This document shows positions 1 through 5,391 of a DNA stretch of 11,733 nt, piece after piece (position 1 is the stretch's first letter; each line of letters starts with the position of its first letter). A program made the position numbers and the translations under genes. The notes under the pieces were generated by a model. It made no database searches. It saw only the letters and a program-made list of their open reading frames with translations, and had not been told where the DNA came from. Source of the DNA: Candidatus Aminicenans sakinawicola JGI OTU-1. GTDB taxonomy: Bacteria > Acidobacteriota > Aminicenantia > Aminicenantales > Aminicenantaceae. The stretch covers positions 1 through 11,733 of the forward strand of contig AWNV01000040.1 of the NCBI GenBank assembly GCA_000493965.1, in the 5' to 3' direction.

Positions 1-2
1 TC

Positions 3-638
3 GCGCGGATAAAGTGTTCTGATTGTGGGAGAGAAAAATTACTGATGTTTTCCTGCAAGACCCGCGGATTCTGCCCATCTTGTCATGCCAAGCGTCGTGA
101 GGAATGGGGTGAGTGGATGCGGGAGGAGCTTATCCTGCGCACACCTCACCGCCAGGTAGTCTTTACCATACCCAAGATGCTGCGGATATTCTTCAAGTAC
201 AATCGTTCGCTTCTCTCTTCGCTTTGTCTCTGCGGCAGAGAGGCGCTTGTGAAATACTTCAAGGCTGCCACACGCAAAGAGATCACACCCGGTATTATTG
301 CTGTGATACAGTCATTTGGAAGCAGGATAAATTTTCATCCGCACTTGCATTTTCTGGTTACAGAGGGTGGGACTGATAAAGAAGGCCGGTTCCATAAGGT
401 CTCAAGCTTTAATGATTCTCTGCTCTGCCGGTTTTTCACACGCGAGGTCTTTTTGCTTCTTCTTCGCAAACAGTTGATCAACCGGGACCTCGTAGAAAAG
501 ATATTGCTCTGGCAGCATACTGGATTCAATGTGCACAGTAAAGTCAGGGCCCAAAATAAAAAAGAGGCCGAGCGAGTGGGAAAGTATATGATAACCACCT
601 CCTCCCCAAGCTCAGTCTCAGCTAAATATGGCAGCTGA
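3..638 (+). pseudogene. IS91-family HUH transposase, 5' cut by window edge, 3' end degenerate
   Basis: This is the remnant of a rolling-circle transposase. The frame is open from the window edge, so the ATG at 45 is internal. The visible protein begins with a zinc-binding domain with cysteine pairs CSDC and CPSCH, followed by the IS91-type segment PHRQVVFTIPKMLRIFFK. The HUH nuclease motif HPHLH is encoded at 336-350, and the likely nucleophilic tyrosine of VGKYMI at 585-587. Just after that tyrosine the frame leaves the family sequence and runs into an unrelated 15-residue tail (TTSSPSS...) ending at 638. Members of this family normally continue well beyond this point, so the C-terminal part is missing or frameshifted. 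A short piece in another frame (MAAEERSEYV from 629) may be decayed continuation, but this is weak. The gene is almost certainly non-functional. Family assignment is by recognition of motifs. Confidence 0.85.
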
Positions 639-1000
639 GGAAAGATCAGAATATGTATGAAAGTCCGAAGTCCTAGATCAGCAATTAATGGCGAACTCTA
701 CTCTGTATGCGCTTTTTACAAACCAATTCTATGAAATTCTCTCTTTCCTGAGGATTTTTATTGACTGGATGTGTATTTTCCCGGTATTATCGTGAATGAA
801 GCAGCTCAGAGGGTGAAAAATTGATGAAATTTATAGAAAATCGTCATGAACAAAAAAGCAAATTCTTTCTATGATAATGTGATGCAAGTATTTTCTTTAG
901 AACCTCCTTTATTTTTCTCTTTTTTGTTCCTTCAACTCTCGGTTTTTTAAACCATCCTTCTATCCGTGCCCTTAACAAGAATGTTAAGTCCGCACACACT
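639..1000. other. AT-rich stretch with no recognisable gene
   Basis: No open frame here has a plausible start and ribosome binding site, and no RNA gene or array is visible. The stretch follows the decayed IS91 transposase and probably holds further decayed mobile DNA. The only structure noted is a short hairpin at 971-988. Confidence 0.5.
971..988 (-). terminator. Short hairpin, weak terminator candidate
   Basis: CTTAACA and TGTTAAG form a 7-bp stem around a 4-nt AGAA loop. On the minus strand it would lie 12 bases after the TAG at 1001-1003. There is no T-tract after it and the stem is AT-rich, so a real terminator role is doubtful. Confidence 0.2.
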
Positions 1001-1150
1001 CTAACATTGAGCAATAGTAACATCAGTGCTTAATTCATCCAGAAGATCTACCATGGTATAGCTCGAGCGGCCGGCTCCAATAACTGCTTTAACATCATCG
1101 CTTCTATCAAGAAACCTCTCCAGCTCTGAGCGTATTTGATCAAGTAACAA
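1001..1150 (-). pseudogene. Possible C-terminal remnant of an unrecognised protein
   Basis: In the minus frame that ends with TAG at 1001-1003 the translation reads DQIRSELERFLDRSDDVK, then AVIGAGRSSYTMVDLLDELS, then TDVTIAQC. It has protein-like composition: an acidic amphipathic helix and a glycine-rich AVIGAGRSS segment reminiscent of nucleotide-binding loops. No ATG, GTG or SD sequence begins it. Upstream the frame runs into basic, low-quality sequence overlapping the 3' end of the neighbouring small gene. I do not recognise a family. It may be the tail of a gene cut away by the rearrangements in this region, or a chance open frame; a second minus frame is also open across it. Confidence 0.3.
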
Positions 1151-1161
1151 CAGTTGCCTGA
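1143..1161. repeat. 19-bp direct repeat, copy 1
   Basis: AGTAACAACAGTTGCCTGA occurs here and again, identical and in the same orientation, at 7298-7316 inside the 3' end of the endonuclease V gene. The flanks differ on both sides. Confidence 0.7.
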
Positions 1162-1193
1162 AGAAGCACCTACTTGTTTGGAAATCGAAAGGT

Positions 1194-1373
1194 TTATTTC
1201 TGCTTTTTCTTCTTGAGGTTCGCGCAGCAGCATGTATTGTAGAAAAGACTCATGATAGCCAGGAGGGCACCAGCAGCGACAATAATCCATTTTGCCCAGG
1301 ATTCAGGCCAGAAGAAAACAACTAATACGACAATGCCCAAAGCAAGGATAAAGCGACAGAAACATAATTTCAT
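1194..1373 (-). CDS. Small cysteine-rich membrane protein, 59 aa, function unknown
   Basis: I chose the ATG at 1373-1371 because AAGGAG lies nine bases upstream (1383-1388). An in-frame ATG 18 bases earlier overlaps that SD and is less likely. The 59-residue product starts MKLCFCRF and has two hydrophobic segments, about residues 8-24 (ILALGIVVLVVFFWP) and 29-46 (KWIIVAAGALLAIMSLF). It ends in a cysteine cluster, NTCCCANLKKKKQK, with a strongly basic tail. This suggests a two-pass or hairpin inner-membrane protein with both ends in the cytoplasm by the positive-inside rule. The cysteines near both ends could bind metal or pair, but nothing shows this. I recognise no family. The strong SD and upstream promoter-like boxes make it a credible gene despite its position among mobile-element debris. 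Confidence 0.6.
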   Translation of the reverse strand: MKLCFCRFILALGIVVLVVFFWPESWAKWIIVAAGALLAIMSLFYNTCCCANLKKKKQK

Positions 1374-1408
1374 GATGTTTATCTCCTTCATAAAAAAATT
1401 GTTCTTAT

Positions 1409-1435
1409 TCTATAAAAAAAATTAAAAATATTCAA
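1409..1435 (-). promoter_or_regulatory. Putative promoter of the small membrane protein gene
   Basis: On the minus strand, TTGAAT (1435-1430) and TATAGA (1414-1409) resemble sigma-70 -35 and -10 boxes. The spacer is 15 bases, shorter than the ideal 17, and T-rich. The -10 box ends 35 bases before the ATG at 1373. The region is very AT-rich, so a chance match is possible. Confidence 0.35.
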
Positions 1436-1483
1436 GTATTAAATCGATCAGGATAAAAATCACATCATGTCTTTCTGTCATTG

Positions 1484-1669
1484 CAGGAGCTTGTGCTGGA
1501 TGTCCCTCACCGTCAGGTCGTCTTTGTCATTCCAAAAATGCTGCGCATATTCTTTAAGAACAAGCGCCGGCTTCTGGGCCAACTCTGCCAGGCAGCCGTG
1601 CGGATCCTCCTGCTGTACTTCCAGGCAGCCACCGATACTGAGCTTGTTTCCGGAGTAGTGTCCGTCATC
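1484..1669 (+). pseudogene. Internal fragment of a second IS91-family transposase
   Basis: The translation from 1484 (QELVLDVPHRQVVFVIPKM) aligns without gaps to residues of the first IS91 fragment at 123-310 (EELILRTPHRQVVFTIPKM). By eye about 60% of residues match, so these are different elements, not a recent duplication. The match begins abruptly after the helix-forming EEL segment and stops at GVVSVI. There the IS5-family derivative begins, before the HUH motif would be reached. The zinc-binding domain, HUH motif and tyrosine are all absent, so this is a dead piece. After the inserted element (from 1816) the transposase sequence does not resume, so the insertion was accompanied by loss of the downstream part, or the fragment was already truncated. 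Confidence 0.8.
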
Positions 1670-1815
1670 GGCTTTGTTGCATGAATCCGAAAACCTGGGC
1701 ACCTCTCCATTTGACAAGCAATTCTATCCAACCGCGTACGACAAAGGCCTACACATTTCGAACATCCGATTCAGGATAGCGCAACCAAACCGCAATGGAT
1801 TTGTGCACCAAAGCC
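1670..1815 (-). mobile_element. 146-bp MITE-like deletion derivative of an IS5-family element
   Basis: Both ends of an IS5-family element are kept and nearly everything between is lost. On the minus strand the left end (1815-1789) matches 25 of 27 bases of the left end of the larger copy at 2262-2288. The rest (1788-1670) matches the last ~118 bp of that copy (2700-2817), with about a dozen substitutions and a one-base indel. It keeps the last codons of the transposase (GCAILNRMFEM...LSYAVG). The terminal inverted repeats are GGCTTTGTTGCATGAATCC and GGCTTTGGTGCACAAATCC. No target-site duplication is obvious: the flanks are cgtcatc and acttgac. It could be moved only in trans by an intact relative, none of which is in the window. 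Confidence 0.85.
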
Positions 1816-2134
1816 ACTTGACTACCTGGTAAACATAAGGGATATCCAGCCGTTCTTTGAAATAGCATACTGAAGGCGAGGGGCTTAACTCATTTAATTT
1901 AGATTCCACACAAAACCAGTGGGCATCATTGACCGTTGACAGTGACTAAAAAATAGAACCGTCCCCATAAAAATAGTCGGCAACCTTTAATATCTTTTTT
2001 GCGTCTATATACTGAAGGAAGTATTATATTGAAGCAACTGAAAGGTCAGGTGCTATGCTTGTACATAGTACTGGTTTCAGATCCTGAAATTCATTCCGGT
2101 TTCTATCAAGAATGTGATTTATTGGAGTCTGGAG
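1816..2134. other. Stretch without a recognisable gene between the MITE and the permease stub
   Basis: No credible gene is visible. The minus frame open from 1909 into the MITE merely ends in IS5-transposase tail codons and its upstream part matches nothing I know. A direct repeat AAAAATAG (1949-1956 and 1969-1976) brackets AACCGTCCCC. The final ~100 bases presumably include the leader and promoter of the original ABC-permease gene, but I see no convincing promoter boxes. Confidence 0.5.
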
Positions 2135-2260
2135 ATGTTTAAAAACTATCTGAAGATTGCTTTGAGGAACATTAAAAGACATAAAGGATATTCCTTTATT
2201 AACATTGTCGGCCTGGCCATCGGCATGGCATGCTGCATCATGATTCTTTTATGGGTGCAG
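2135..2260 (+). pseudogene. N-terminal stub of an ABC-transporter permease (MacB/FtsX type)
   Basis: The 42 codons from ATG 2135 encode MFKNYLKIALRNIKRHKGYS followed by FINIVGLAIGMACCIMILLWVQ. This is the cytoplasmic amphipathic lead-in and first transmembrane helix of MacB/FtsX-type permeases, which export macrolides, lipoproteins or peptides and pair with an ATPase. The family is usually 400 to 800 residues long, and the next residues are normally an acidic stretch such as DELSYDRFH. Here the IS5-family left end begins directly after VQ, adding about ten foreign codons to a TGA at 2291-2293. GGAG at 2124-2127, seven bases before the ATG, is a fitting SD. The remainder of the permease is not present on the far side of the IS, so it was deleted or moved elsewhere. 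The family call is confident; the original substrate cannot be told. Confidence 0.85.
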
Positions 2261-2289
2261 GGGCTTTGGTGCACGAATCCATCGCGGTC

Positions 2290-2323
2290 TTGACATTGCA
2301 TAGGTGGGTAATCACATTATAAG
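2290..2323 (+). promoter_or_regulatory. Possible promoter in the IS left end
   Basis: A perfect TTGACA (2290-2295) lies just inside the IS left end, upstream of the transposase gene. The best -10-like sequence, TATAAG (2318-2323), is 22 bases further on, which is too far for a standard sigma-70 promoter. A weaker box at 17 bases (CACATT) fits the spacing but not the consensus. Confidence 0.25.
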
Positions 2324-2356
2324 CATGTAAAATCCGTAAATCCAATGGAGGTCAGC

Positions 2357-2764
2357 ATGGCCGAAGCCCACAAGAGATCGTATAGACATCCGAAATATAA
2401 GACATCCTATCGTATCAAGAACTGGCCGGAGTATGAGGCTGTGGATCATCATTCACCAGGAGCCGAGGTTATCGTGCCGCCGAGAAAAGACGCGGTATTG
2501 CCCAACAATTCCATCAATGTTCCCTCTCATCGAGACCGTCATATTGCGGAGATCCGAGCCAAGGGACGATCTGAGTGGAAACGTCAGTCTGGATACTATT
2601 TGCAGAGTCACGCGGAAAATGCATTCTATCGTTACAAGAAAATCATTGGGGGACGGCTAAGAGCCAAGAATGACGATGCTCAAAAACGGGAAGCTGCGAT
2701 TGGTTGCGCTATCCTGAATCGGATGCTCGAAATGGGTGAACCTTTGTCTTATGTGGTTGGATAG
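2357..2764 (+). pseudogene. IS5-family transposase with in-frame internal deletion, 135 aa
   Basis: I chose ATG 2357 because GGAGGT (2347-2352) lies four bases upstream; an ATG at 2345 overlaps that SD. The first ~30 residues (MAEAHKRSYRHPKYKTSYR...NWPEYE) match the N-terminus of IS5-type DDE transposases. They join directly to a C-terminal segment starting AVDHHSPGAEVIVPPRKDAV. RDRHIAEIRAKGR and the catalytic-glutamate segment GYYLQSHAENAFYRYKKIIG follow, and the gene ends LNRMLEMGEPLSYVVG. The catalytic glutamate is present in a Y(2)Q(3)E(6)K pattern, where the family signature has R in place of Q. The middle of the protein, which should carry both catalytic aspartates, is absent. Typical relatives are around 300 residues or more. 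The deletion kept the reading frame, so a short protein could still be made, but it cannot catalyse transposition. Confidence 0.85.
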
Positions 2765-2804
2765 AATTGCTTGTCAAAGGGAGAGGTGCCCATGTTTTCG
2801 ATTC

Positions 2805-3728
2805 ATGCAACAAAGCCCCTATGATGCCAAACATGAGCCGGTCTTAAAACTTAAACCAGGTGATACTCTAGTGACCAACACGGTGGATGCTTTTGGCAAT
2901 AAAATCTTCCGAGGTGATCAGAAAGCAAGTGAAATCGTTCATTTGCCAGAGGTGAACTATCAAACAGGGCCTTTTTATGTGGAAGGGGCAGAGCCTGGGG
3001 ATATTCTTGTGCTTCATCTGCTGAAGGTTAGACCTGACCGAGAATATGCCGTCTCCACACATCTTCCGTATTTTGGTGTCTTGACTGGAGAGACGTATAC
3101 AGCCATGCTGAATGAACCTTTGCCAGAAAAGACCTATATTTGGAAATTAGATCTTGAGCGAAATGTTGGCATCTTGGATTTACCGAAGAGCAAGGTAGGA
3201 AAAGTGGAAATCCCGCTACATCCATTTTTAGGCACGGTTGGTGTAGCCCCTAACTTTGGGGAGGCGGTTCTTTCGCTGACTCCGGCCGAACATGGCGGGA
3301 ATATGGACTGTGTGGAAACCAAGCAAGGAGCCACATTGTATTTTCCGCTTTTTGTAAAAGGAGGGCTGTTTATGTTAGGAGATGGGCATGCTGCTCAAGG
3401 TGATGGTGAGATCTGTGGTACTGGTCTAGAATGTTCTTTGGAGGTCATAATTAAGGTCGATGTCATCAAAGGCAAAACAATCCATTGGCCCAGGTTTGAA
3501 GATGATGAATATATAATGGTTGCCGCCAGCACCAGACCTGTCATTGATGCCTTTAGATCGGCTCAAGTTGAATTAATCAATTGGCTGGTCCAAGATTTTG
3601 GATTTGATCGCTGGGATGCTTTTCAATTGGTCTCTCAGGTGGGTGTGTCACGGATCGGTAATGTGGTAGATCCAAAATACACAGTTGTGGCCAAGTTCCC
3701 TAAAAAATATCTGCCTGCAAAGGAATAA
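2805..3728 (+). CDS. Acetamidase/formamidase family protein, 5' end replaced by IS sequence
   Basis: FmdA/AmdA-family enzymes hydrolyse short amides to ammonia and an acid in the cytoplasm. Family hallmarks run almost to the end: EPVLKLKPGDTL, GPFYVEGAEPGDILVL, HPFLGTVGVAP, GGNMD, ATLYFPLFVKGGLFMLGDGH and AAQGDGEICGTGLE. About 302 residues are native, from Tyr at 2820. By memory of relatives only about 10 to 15 N-terminal residues are missing, where the IS right end was joined in frame. The ATG at 2805 lies inside the IS inverted repeat and gives MQQSPYDAKHEPV, 307 residues. A GTG at 2736 would give 330. The purine run AAAGGGAGAGG (2777-2787) sits too far from 2805 to be a normal SD. The rest of the frame is intact, with no stops. 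It may still be functional, perhaps poorly expressed, or be a young pseudogene. Confidence 0.75.
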   Translation: MQQSPYDAKHEPVLKLKPGDTLVTNTVDAFGNKIFRGDQKASEIVHLPEVNYQTGPFYVEGAEPGDILVLHLLKVRPDREYAVSTHLPYFGVLTGETYTAMLNEPLPEKTYIWKLDLERNVGILDLPKSKVGKVEIPLHPFLGTVGVAPNFGEAVLSLTPAEHGGNMDCVETKQGATLYFPLFVKGGLFMLGDGHAAQGDGEICGTGLECSLEVIIKVDVIKGKTIHWPRFEDDEYIMVAASTRPVIDAFRSAQVELINWLVQDFGFDRWDAFQLVSQVGVSRIGNVVDPKYTVVAKFPKKYLPAKE

Positions 3729-3893
3729 CTCTCCCTATTGCTAAAACTGAAGATTAAAACTCACAAAGCCTATATAATGGTTTCCGCGCTATCTGTCTTC
3801 ATTTTTTGATTTTTTTGTGATTCCATCAAAAGGTCACAGAGATGAGATTTACTTTCATATGTGAAGAGATTACTCTTAACATAGGAGGAGAAT

Positions 3894-4170
3894 ATGGGCA
3901 AAAAAATAACAGCGGTCCAAGCGAAAATCATAAGTCAGAAAGGAACATGTACCTTAGGCCATAAGGTCGGCGATGCAGTGATATTTACTGAATTGGGAAC
4001 GGGAGGGGAAAATTTGTATTCATGCCCTTTACAGTATGCTCCCTGCGGTTTTTGCCATGATGGATGAAGCCCGCTTTCCGTGGTTGGAAGATCCAGATAA
4101 AAAAACCCATGTCTGTCCAGATGCTGCTAATCCTGTCGTCTTTGAAATCACAAGGATTAGAGAAGAGTAA
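3894..4170 (+). pseudogene. TIGR04076-family small protein, split by a frameshift
   Basis: ATG 3894 is preceded by a strong SD, AGGAGGA, in the bases just upstream (3883-3890). The first frame gives MGKKITAVQAKIISQKGTCT, then LGHKVGDAVIFTELGTGGEN and LYSCP, before ending at TGA 4065-4067. The second frame (+1) resumes the family sequence with LYSMLPAVFAMMDEARFPWL, EDPDKKTHVCPDAANPVVFE and ITRIREE, ending at TAA 4168-4170. Together they make about 90 residues, the usual size for TIGR04076 proteins, whose function is unknown. The break lies near 4024-4030, in or after the CP that normally leads into an alanine-containing helix, so a few bases are probably missing. Options are a true pseudogene, a sequencing error, or less likely programmed frameshifting. 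Family call is by recognition of the SQKGTC.GHKVGD and CPD..NPVVFEI.RI motifs. Confidence 0.75.
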
Positions 4171-4254
4171 TGAAGAAAGCTATTGGAATTCCTAAAAGAG
4201 GATATTATACTATTTGGAAGAGAACCTACTAATTTAATAAAAAAAGGAGGAGAT

Positions 4255-5112
4255 ATGATGAGAAATATCAAATTTTTCTTGGTTTTTGTTCTGCTTTTAA
4301 TGCTTGTGGCTCCTTGTTTTCCACAAAAAACAGTGAAAGATCTAAAGTTTCACCACATGCAGAATTACTGCTGGATGAGATTGGCCAAGATTGTACCCGA
4401 GATAACGGATAGGATTATTTTGCCCATAGGGACGGTTGAATCTCATGGTGCCGTTGCCATTGGAGCGGACAATATTATTCCCAATAATCTTGCAGAAATG
4501 ATATGGGCAAAATGCAATGCATTGATTGCACCACCCATAAATCACGGGTTTACGGGTCGGAGCATATCTCAATTCCCTGGTTCAATCACAGTGAGAGAAA
4601 AGATTTTCGAAGAATACATATACGATGTCTTGAAAGACCTTGTCAGGACCGGTTTCAGGAATATTTTGATCATCGTTGGTCACGGAGGGAATACCGAACC
4701 GGCAAAGAGAGCCATGACCAGACTTCATGTCGAGACAGGGGCTCATTTCATGGCAGTTGAATGGTGGAAAATCGCCTTTCATATTGTCAATGAAGTTTAT
4801 GGTGTAAAAGCTCAACAGCCAGGCCATGGCGACATGGAAGAAGCCGCTTTAGTCATGGGCCACGATCCTGAATTAGTGGACAAAGAGATGTATGAAAAAC
4901 TGGGGAAGGATAAGGTAGGTGCAGCCGGAACCGATGAAGGGATTGCTCTGATGCCCATCTGGGCAACTTCTAGATATCCGGAAAAAGGATTAGGTTATCT
5001 TAATTTTGATGTTGAAAAGGCCAAAGAATATACTCGAAAAAAAGCAGATTATATCGCCGATACATTTCTTGAAGCTGTTAAAAGATGGGAGACGATAGAG
5101 GGGTGGAAATAG
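4255..5112 (+). CDS. Creatininase-family metal-dependent amidohydrolase with signal peptide
   Basis: The start is ATG 4255 or ATG 4258. AGGAGG (4245-4250) is four bases from the first and seven from the second, so 4258 may be favoured; the open frame extends further upstream without SD support. Residues 2-23 (MRNIKFFLVFVLLLMLVAP...) form a Sec signal peptide, with cleavage probably near CFPQ, so the enzyme should act in the periplasm or outside. Creatininase metal ligands are visible: E62, H64 and D72 in LPIGTVESHGAVAIGAD, H143 in VGHGGN, and E195 or E196 in GHGDMEEA. Length, 285 residues, is normal for the family plus signal peptide. Members hydrolyse creatinine or open other cyclic or formyl amides; the exact substrate cannot be read here. 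The upstream amidase-family gene makes amide use plausible. Full-length and likely functional. Confidence 0.88.
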   Translation: MMRNIKFFLVFVLLLMLVAPCFPQKTVKDLKFHHMQNYCWMRLAKIVPEITDRIILPIGTVESHGAVAIGADNIIPNNLAEMIWAKCNALIAPPINHGFTGRSISQFPGSITVREKIFEEYIYDVLKDLVRTGFRNILIIVGHGGNTEPAKRAMTRLHVETGAHFMAVEWWKIAFHIVNEVYGVKAQQPGHGDMEEAALVMGHDPELVDKEMYEKLGKDKVGAAGTDEGIALMPIWATSRYPEKGLGYLNFDVEKAKEYTRKKADYIADTFLEAVKRWETIEGWK

Positions 5113-5391
5113 TCTTTTAAATTTTTCTTGATAGTTGGTGGTTTCTTTCATTATTTTTCATATTTTTATCTCAACATATTACACTATAAACAAAAAAATG
5201 GAAATTTTACCTACTGAATTTCAGAAGAGATAGACATTATTGCTAAATTTTTTTTATTTTTCTAGTTTCTGTGTTAGGATACTGATTTAGAGGTCTATTT
5301 CGCCAAGAGAGAAGGCCGTGATCGAATTAGCACCAGTTCTGGCAGCGTGGAATTCAAGCAAAGTTACAAAGGCTAGTATTACTTTAATCCT
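5113..5391. other. Convergent intergenic region, no gene seen
   Basis: This lies between the creatininase gene (plus) and the amino-acid permease gene (minus), which converge. It is AT-rich with several T-runs (for example around 5245-5262) but shows no clear stem followed by a T-tract, so no terminator can be assigned. Only very short palindromes such as CTGAATTTCAG are present. Confidence 0.5.

Larger units (their letters stand above)
2260..2819 (+). mobile_element. IS5-family element, internally deleted derivative (about 556-560 bp)
   Basis: The element is bounded by imperfect terminal inverted repeats GGCTTTGGTGCACGAATCC (from 2262) and, on the minus strand, GGCTTTGTTGCATGAATCG (from 2817), with 16 of 19 matches. 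The repeats may extend to GGGGCTTTG/CAAAGCCCC, giving outer bounds 2260-2819. It carries one gene, a transposase lacking its middle. The left flank is an ABC-permease gene and the right flank an acetamidase gene, with no target-site duplication. The copy therefore did not simply insert here; a deletion, inversion or IS-IS recombination followed. Its 3' end forms a long inverted repeat with the MITE at 1670-1788. Confidence 0.85.

Noticed and set aside
1048..1290. Minus-strand open frame overlapping the small membrane protein gene
   Set aside because: It overlaps the SD-supported gene in a different frame, has no good SD, and its lower part competes with a more protein-like frame. Treated as chance.
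1724..1909. Minus-strand open frame of 61 codons
   Set aside because: Its end is just the transposase tail carried in the MITE-like element (GCAILNRMFEM). The upstream part is unrelated sequence and no complete gene is formed.
1670..2819. Composite transposon carrying cargo between two inverted IS copies
   Set aside because: The layout is suggestive, but both copies lack a working transposase, no outer target duplication is seen, and the interior holds only a gene stub and unmarked DNA.
3751..3779. TATAAT-containing promoter upstream of the TIGR04076 gene
   Set aside because: TATAAT at 3774-3779 is good, but at proper spacing the -35 position reads AAGATT; it is more than 110 bases from the start codon. 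Too weak to annotate.
5113..5391. Terminators or a small RNA in the convergent intergenic region
   Set aside because: T-runs are present but none follows a convincing stem; the palindromes are five bases or fewer per arm.
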